7,669 nt of DNA. It comes from Chloroflexota bacterium. GTDB lineage: Bacteria > Chloroflexota > Anaerolineae > Fen-1058. Below are positions 5,684 to 7,669 of this stretch, piece after piece. Numbering within the stretch: position 1 is the stretch's first letter; each line of letters starts with the position of its first letter. The notes beneath the pieces are model-generated. The model made no database searches and had not been told where the DNA came from. It saw nothing but the letters and a program-made list of their open reading frames with translations. Both the position numbers and the translations under genes were made by a program. Where the stretch lies: positions 1-7,669 of the forward strand of contig JACRBO010000767.1 of assembly GCA_016219235.1 (NCBI GenBank). The letters are read 5' to 3'.

Positions 5684-7492
5684 ATGTTGAAACGTGGACT
5701 TATCAGTGGTGGCGTAATCAGCCTGCTGGCCGCCGTGCTAATCGTGGTTTCAGCGCCAACAGGCGACGTCGTAGCTTCAGCCGTCTCAAAGCCGACAGCC
5801 GTCTGTGACGTTGTCAGCTGCACCGTCTATCTTCCGCTCATCCTCAAACCGCTGCCCGTTCTTACACCGGTCTTTGAACTGACGCAGGGCGTGCAGCAGC
5901 CCGATAATTCCGTGCGCCTCATCGCGCAACGGCCGGGCGTCCTGCGCTGGTCACTCACCGCGCCAAGCGCCGTGACCAACGTCAGTGGTTATCTGATGGC
6001 TACTCGCAACGGCGAGACATTGGCCGGCTCACCGCTGGCTGCCACGAACAATCCGCGCACGCTGAAAAGTACGGTCGATCGCACCGTGCTGAATGACACC
6101 TTCAACTTTCAACTGCCCACAGGCTGGGCGGATGGCACGGTGAATTTCAGCGCCTATGCCACCAACACGAGCGGTTTCATGACGACGACCTCTGCGTTGG
6201 CCTTCAACTTCTCGACCAGCGCGGTGATGCAAGTTAAAGTCGTGCCCATTGCCTATCAGTGCACCAGCGGCGGAACAGGTACCACCACGCCCACCGGCCC
6301 ATATGACTATCTGGTTGACTACACCTTCCGCGCATATCCCGTGCCGTCGATCGCCCTGACGACTCACACGCCCATTCCGTTTAGCGGCCCGTGCCTTAAC
6401 GGCGTACCCAAGCCGTGGAGCAACAGCGATCCAAACAACTTTACCACCTGGTCAAACATGCTCAACACGGTGACAGGCGTATGGCAGGCCGAAGGCAGCC
6501 CCAATATTTACTACTACGGCCTATTGCACCTGGATTGCGGAAGCGGTTGCGTCGCCGGCATCGGCTGGCTTGGCCTGCACGCCGCGGTCGGCTTCGACGG
6601 TTTCGGCGCGGCGCATTCGGGCGCCAGCGACACGCACGCCCACGAGGTAGGCCACAATCACAACCGCTATCACGCGCCGGGCTGCGGCGCGGGTAATCCG
6701 TCGTCGTTTCCCTATCTGGACGGCAGCAACCGGGCCATCATCGGCAATGCGGCCAATCCTAACTATGGCTTTGATCTCAAGTCCAACGCCATATACACCT
6801 ACGGCAGTTACTTCGACTTTATGACCTACTGTGATCCGGGTTGGGTGTCCGACTTCACGTACGAAGCGTTGTGGCAGTTCGATAACGTCGCGCAAGCGGC
6901 CCGCCCAACCCCGATCGGCGATCGATCGTTCTTGATCCGCGGCGCGATCGATCCGGGCACGTCGCGCGTTGAATTCAAACCAACCTACACGCTCGATATC
7001 CCGGCTCGATTGCCCATACGCGGCGATTATGTGCTCGAACTGCTCGATACGCGCTCAAACGTGATCGCAACTTATCCATTCGAAGCGGCCAGTGCCACAC
7101 CCGACCGGTATGATGCCGCCCCCACGCCCGAAATAAGCGGCTTCCATCTCAGCGTGCCCTACGTCGATAACGTCAGCGCGCTGCGCGTGCGGCGCGGCAG
7201 TGTCGTTTTCGGCAGTCAACGCGCCGATTCGATCGTGCCGACCGTGAACGCCGCGCAGGTCCGATCGGGCCAGCTGAGCTGGTCGGGTGTGGCGGGTGCG
7301 CGCTATCTCGTGCGCGCTTCCCTCAACAATGGCCGCACCTGGGAGGTCGTCGGCTTCGATCTCGATCAAGCCAACATGAACCTGGCCGCGACTCGCTTGA
7401 GCGGCCAACCTGCGCAGTTTGAAATCGTCGCCAGCCGCGGGCTTAACAGCCAAACGCTCAAACTTGGACCGGTGTTCGTGCCAGAACAATAA
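5684..7492 (+). CDS. Secreted metzincin-like zinc metalloprotease
   Basis: This is a 602-residue exported protein; AGGAG lies 6 bases before the ATG. The signal peptide is about residues 1-33 (core VISLLAAVLIVV, cleavage after ASA). A short segment with Cys41 and Cys46 runs into VYLPLI (48-53). A beta domain from about 63 to 180 opens with ELTQGVQ and RLIAQRPGVLR, a pattern I know from the N-terminal region of other secreted bacterial metalloproteases. The zinc site is HEVGHNHNRYH (320-330): His320, His324 and His330 as ligands and Glu321 as catalytic base. It is followed by HAPGCG and by a Met-turn, DFMTYCDPGW, with Met380. The usual metzincin Gly (HExxHxxGxxH) is Asn327 here. Residues from about 415 to 602 look like two beta-sandwich domains, the last with the pattern SWSGVAGARYLVRAS. 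Eight cysteines lie in the mature part. I cannot give an exact MEROPS family; M66- or M12-like relatives are possible. No clear promoter lies between the upstream terminator and this gene. Confidence 0.88.
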   Translation: MLKRGLISGGVISLLAAVLIVVSAPTGDVVASAVSKPTAVCDVVSCTVYLPLILKPLPVLTPVFELTQGVQQPDNSVRLIAQRPGVLRWSLTAPSAVTNVSGYLMATRNGETLAGSPLAATNNPRTLKSTVDRTVLNDTFNFQLPTGWADGTVNFSAYATNTSGFMTTTSALAFNFSTSAVMQVKVVPIAYQCTSGGTGTTTPTGPYDYLVDYTFRAYPVPSIALTTHTPIPFSGPCLNGVPKPWSNSDPNNFTTWSNMLNTVTGVWQAEGSPNIYYYGLLHLDCGSGCVAGIGWLGLHAAVGFDGFGAAHSGASDTHAHEVGHNHNRYHAPGCGAGNPSSFPYLDGSNRAIIGNAANPNYGFDLKSNAIYTYGSYFDFMTYCDPGWVSDFTYEALWQFDNVAQAARPTPIGDRSFLIRGAIDPGTSRVEFKPTYTLDIPARLPIRGDYVLELLDTRSNVIATYPFEAASATPDRYDAAPTPEISGFHLSVPYVDNVSALRVRRGSVVFGSQRADSIVPTVNAAQVRSGQLSWSGVAGARYLVRASLNNGRTWEVVGFDLDQANMNLAATRLSGQPAQFEIVASRGLNSQTLKLGPVFVPEQ

Positions 7493-7500
7493 ACTAGATA

Positions 7501-7541
7501 AACTTAATAAATATTGACAGGCGCATTGGGTGTGCTATAAT
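7501..7541 (+). promoter_or_regulatory. Strong consensus sigma-70 promoter with AT-rich upstream element
   Basis: TTGACA (7514-7519) and TATAAT (7536-7541) are both perfect consensus boxes, 16 bases apart. TG at 7533-7534 adds an extended -10 motif, and the AT-rich stretch 7501-7513 may serve as an UP element. Transcription should start near 7548. It is the best promoter in the window and no terminator hairpin separates it from the metalloprotease stop at 7492. Confidence 0.9.
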
Positions 7542-7547
7542 TTTTCA

Positions 7548-7660
7548 GTTAGGGCAAAAGTCGCATACAAGACAGAACTGGTCTCATTTTCAAGTAGGGA
7601 CTTGGTAGATTAGAATCTGGGGCAGAACAAATCGGCCCACTCTACCAGGAGATTTGCAAG
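7548..7660 (+). promoter_or_regulatory. Structured 5' leader with competing hairpins and a masked ribosome-binding site
   Basis: About 113 nt separate the predicted transcription start from the ATG at 7661. Three helices can be drawn. AGACAG/CTGGTCT (7570-7584) forms a small bulged hairpin. CAAGT/ACTTG (7591-7595 with 7600-7604) closes on an AGGG loop. CTTGGTAGA/TCTACCAGG (7601-7609 with 7641-7649, one U-G pair) would cover most of the Shine-Dalgarno AGGAG at 7647-7651. The second and third helices share bases 7601-7604 and cannot form together, an arrangement typical of translational switches. No known riboswitch class was recognised. Pairings are read directly; regulation is inferred. Confidence 0.5.
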
Positions 7661-7669
7661 ATGGCGCAC
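7661..7669 (+). CDS. Start of an unidentified gene (first three codons only)
   Basis: ATG GCG CAC (Met-Ala-His) begins 9 bases after AGGAG (7647-7651), downstream of the consensus promoter and structured leader. The strength of the promoter suggests a highly expressed gene. Three residues are too few to identify the product; the rest lies beyond the right edge. Confidence 0.6.

Noticed and set aside
7661..7669. Calling the downstream gene ribosomal protein L27 or a cold-shock protein from its Met-Ala-His start
   Set aside because: Three residues fit many proteins. The strong promoter and long leader are suggestive but do not identify the product.

Overview
The window is GC-rich and densely coding, and looks like chromosomal DNA from a member of the Chloroflexota (Anaerolineae-like). 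That placement is an inference. It rests on two large secreted multi-domain proteases that both carry a V-Y-L-P-[IL]-I motif, which I associate with exported proteins of that phylum, and on the general gene content. No rRNA, tRNA, CRISPR array or insertion sequence was seen.

Layout. Positions 1-1251 (minus strand) hold an ABC-2 type exporter pair: an ATPase followed, with a one-base TAATG overlap, by a permease cut off by the left edge. Positions 1252-1613 are non-coding, with two perfect inverted repeats and a short 9-bp tandem repeat. Positions 1614-2969 (minus) encode a UMF1/Atg22-like major facilitator transporter. Positions 2970-3140 are a compact divergent promoter region with a 12-bp palindrome on one -35 box. 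Positions 3141-5579 (plus) encode a secreted subtilisin-family (S8) protease with IPT/TIG-like, fibronectin III-like and unnamed C-terminal beta domains, followed by a clear intrinsic terminator. Positions 5684-7492 (plus) encode a secreted metzincin-like zinc metalloprotease. The right edge holds a consensus sigma-70 promoter, a leader of roughly 110 nt that can fold into competing hairpins, and the first three codons of another gene.

How the genes may work together. The two exported proteases belong to different catalytic classes but share accessory-domain style and the YLP[IL]I motif, so both probably act outside the cytoplasmic membrane on protein substrates. The UMF1-like transporter shares its promoter region with the S8 protease. 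Uptake or export of small products linked to extracellular proteolysis is conceivable but unproven. The ABC exporter looks like a separate operon with an unknown substrate.

The most interesting signals are the structured leader at the right end, the YLP[IL]I motif shared by two unrelated proteases, the metzincin motif with Asn in place of the usual Gly, and a strong apparent excess of the palindrome CGATCG.
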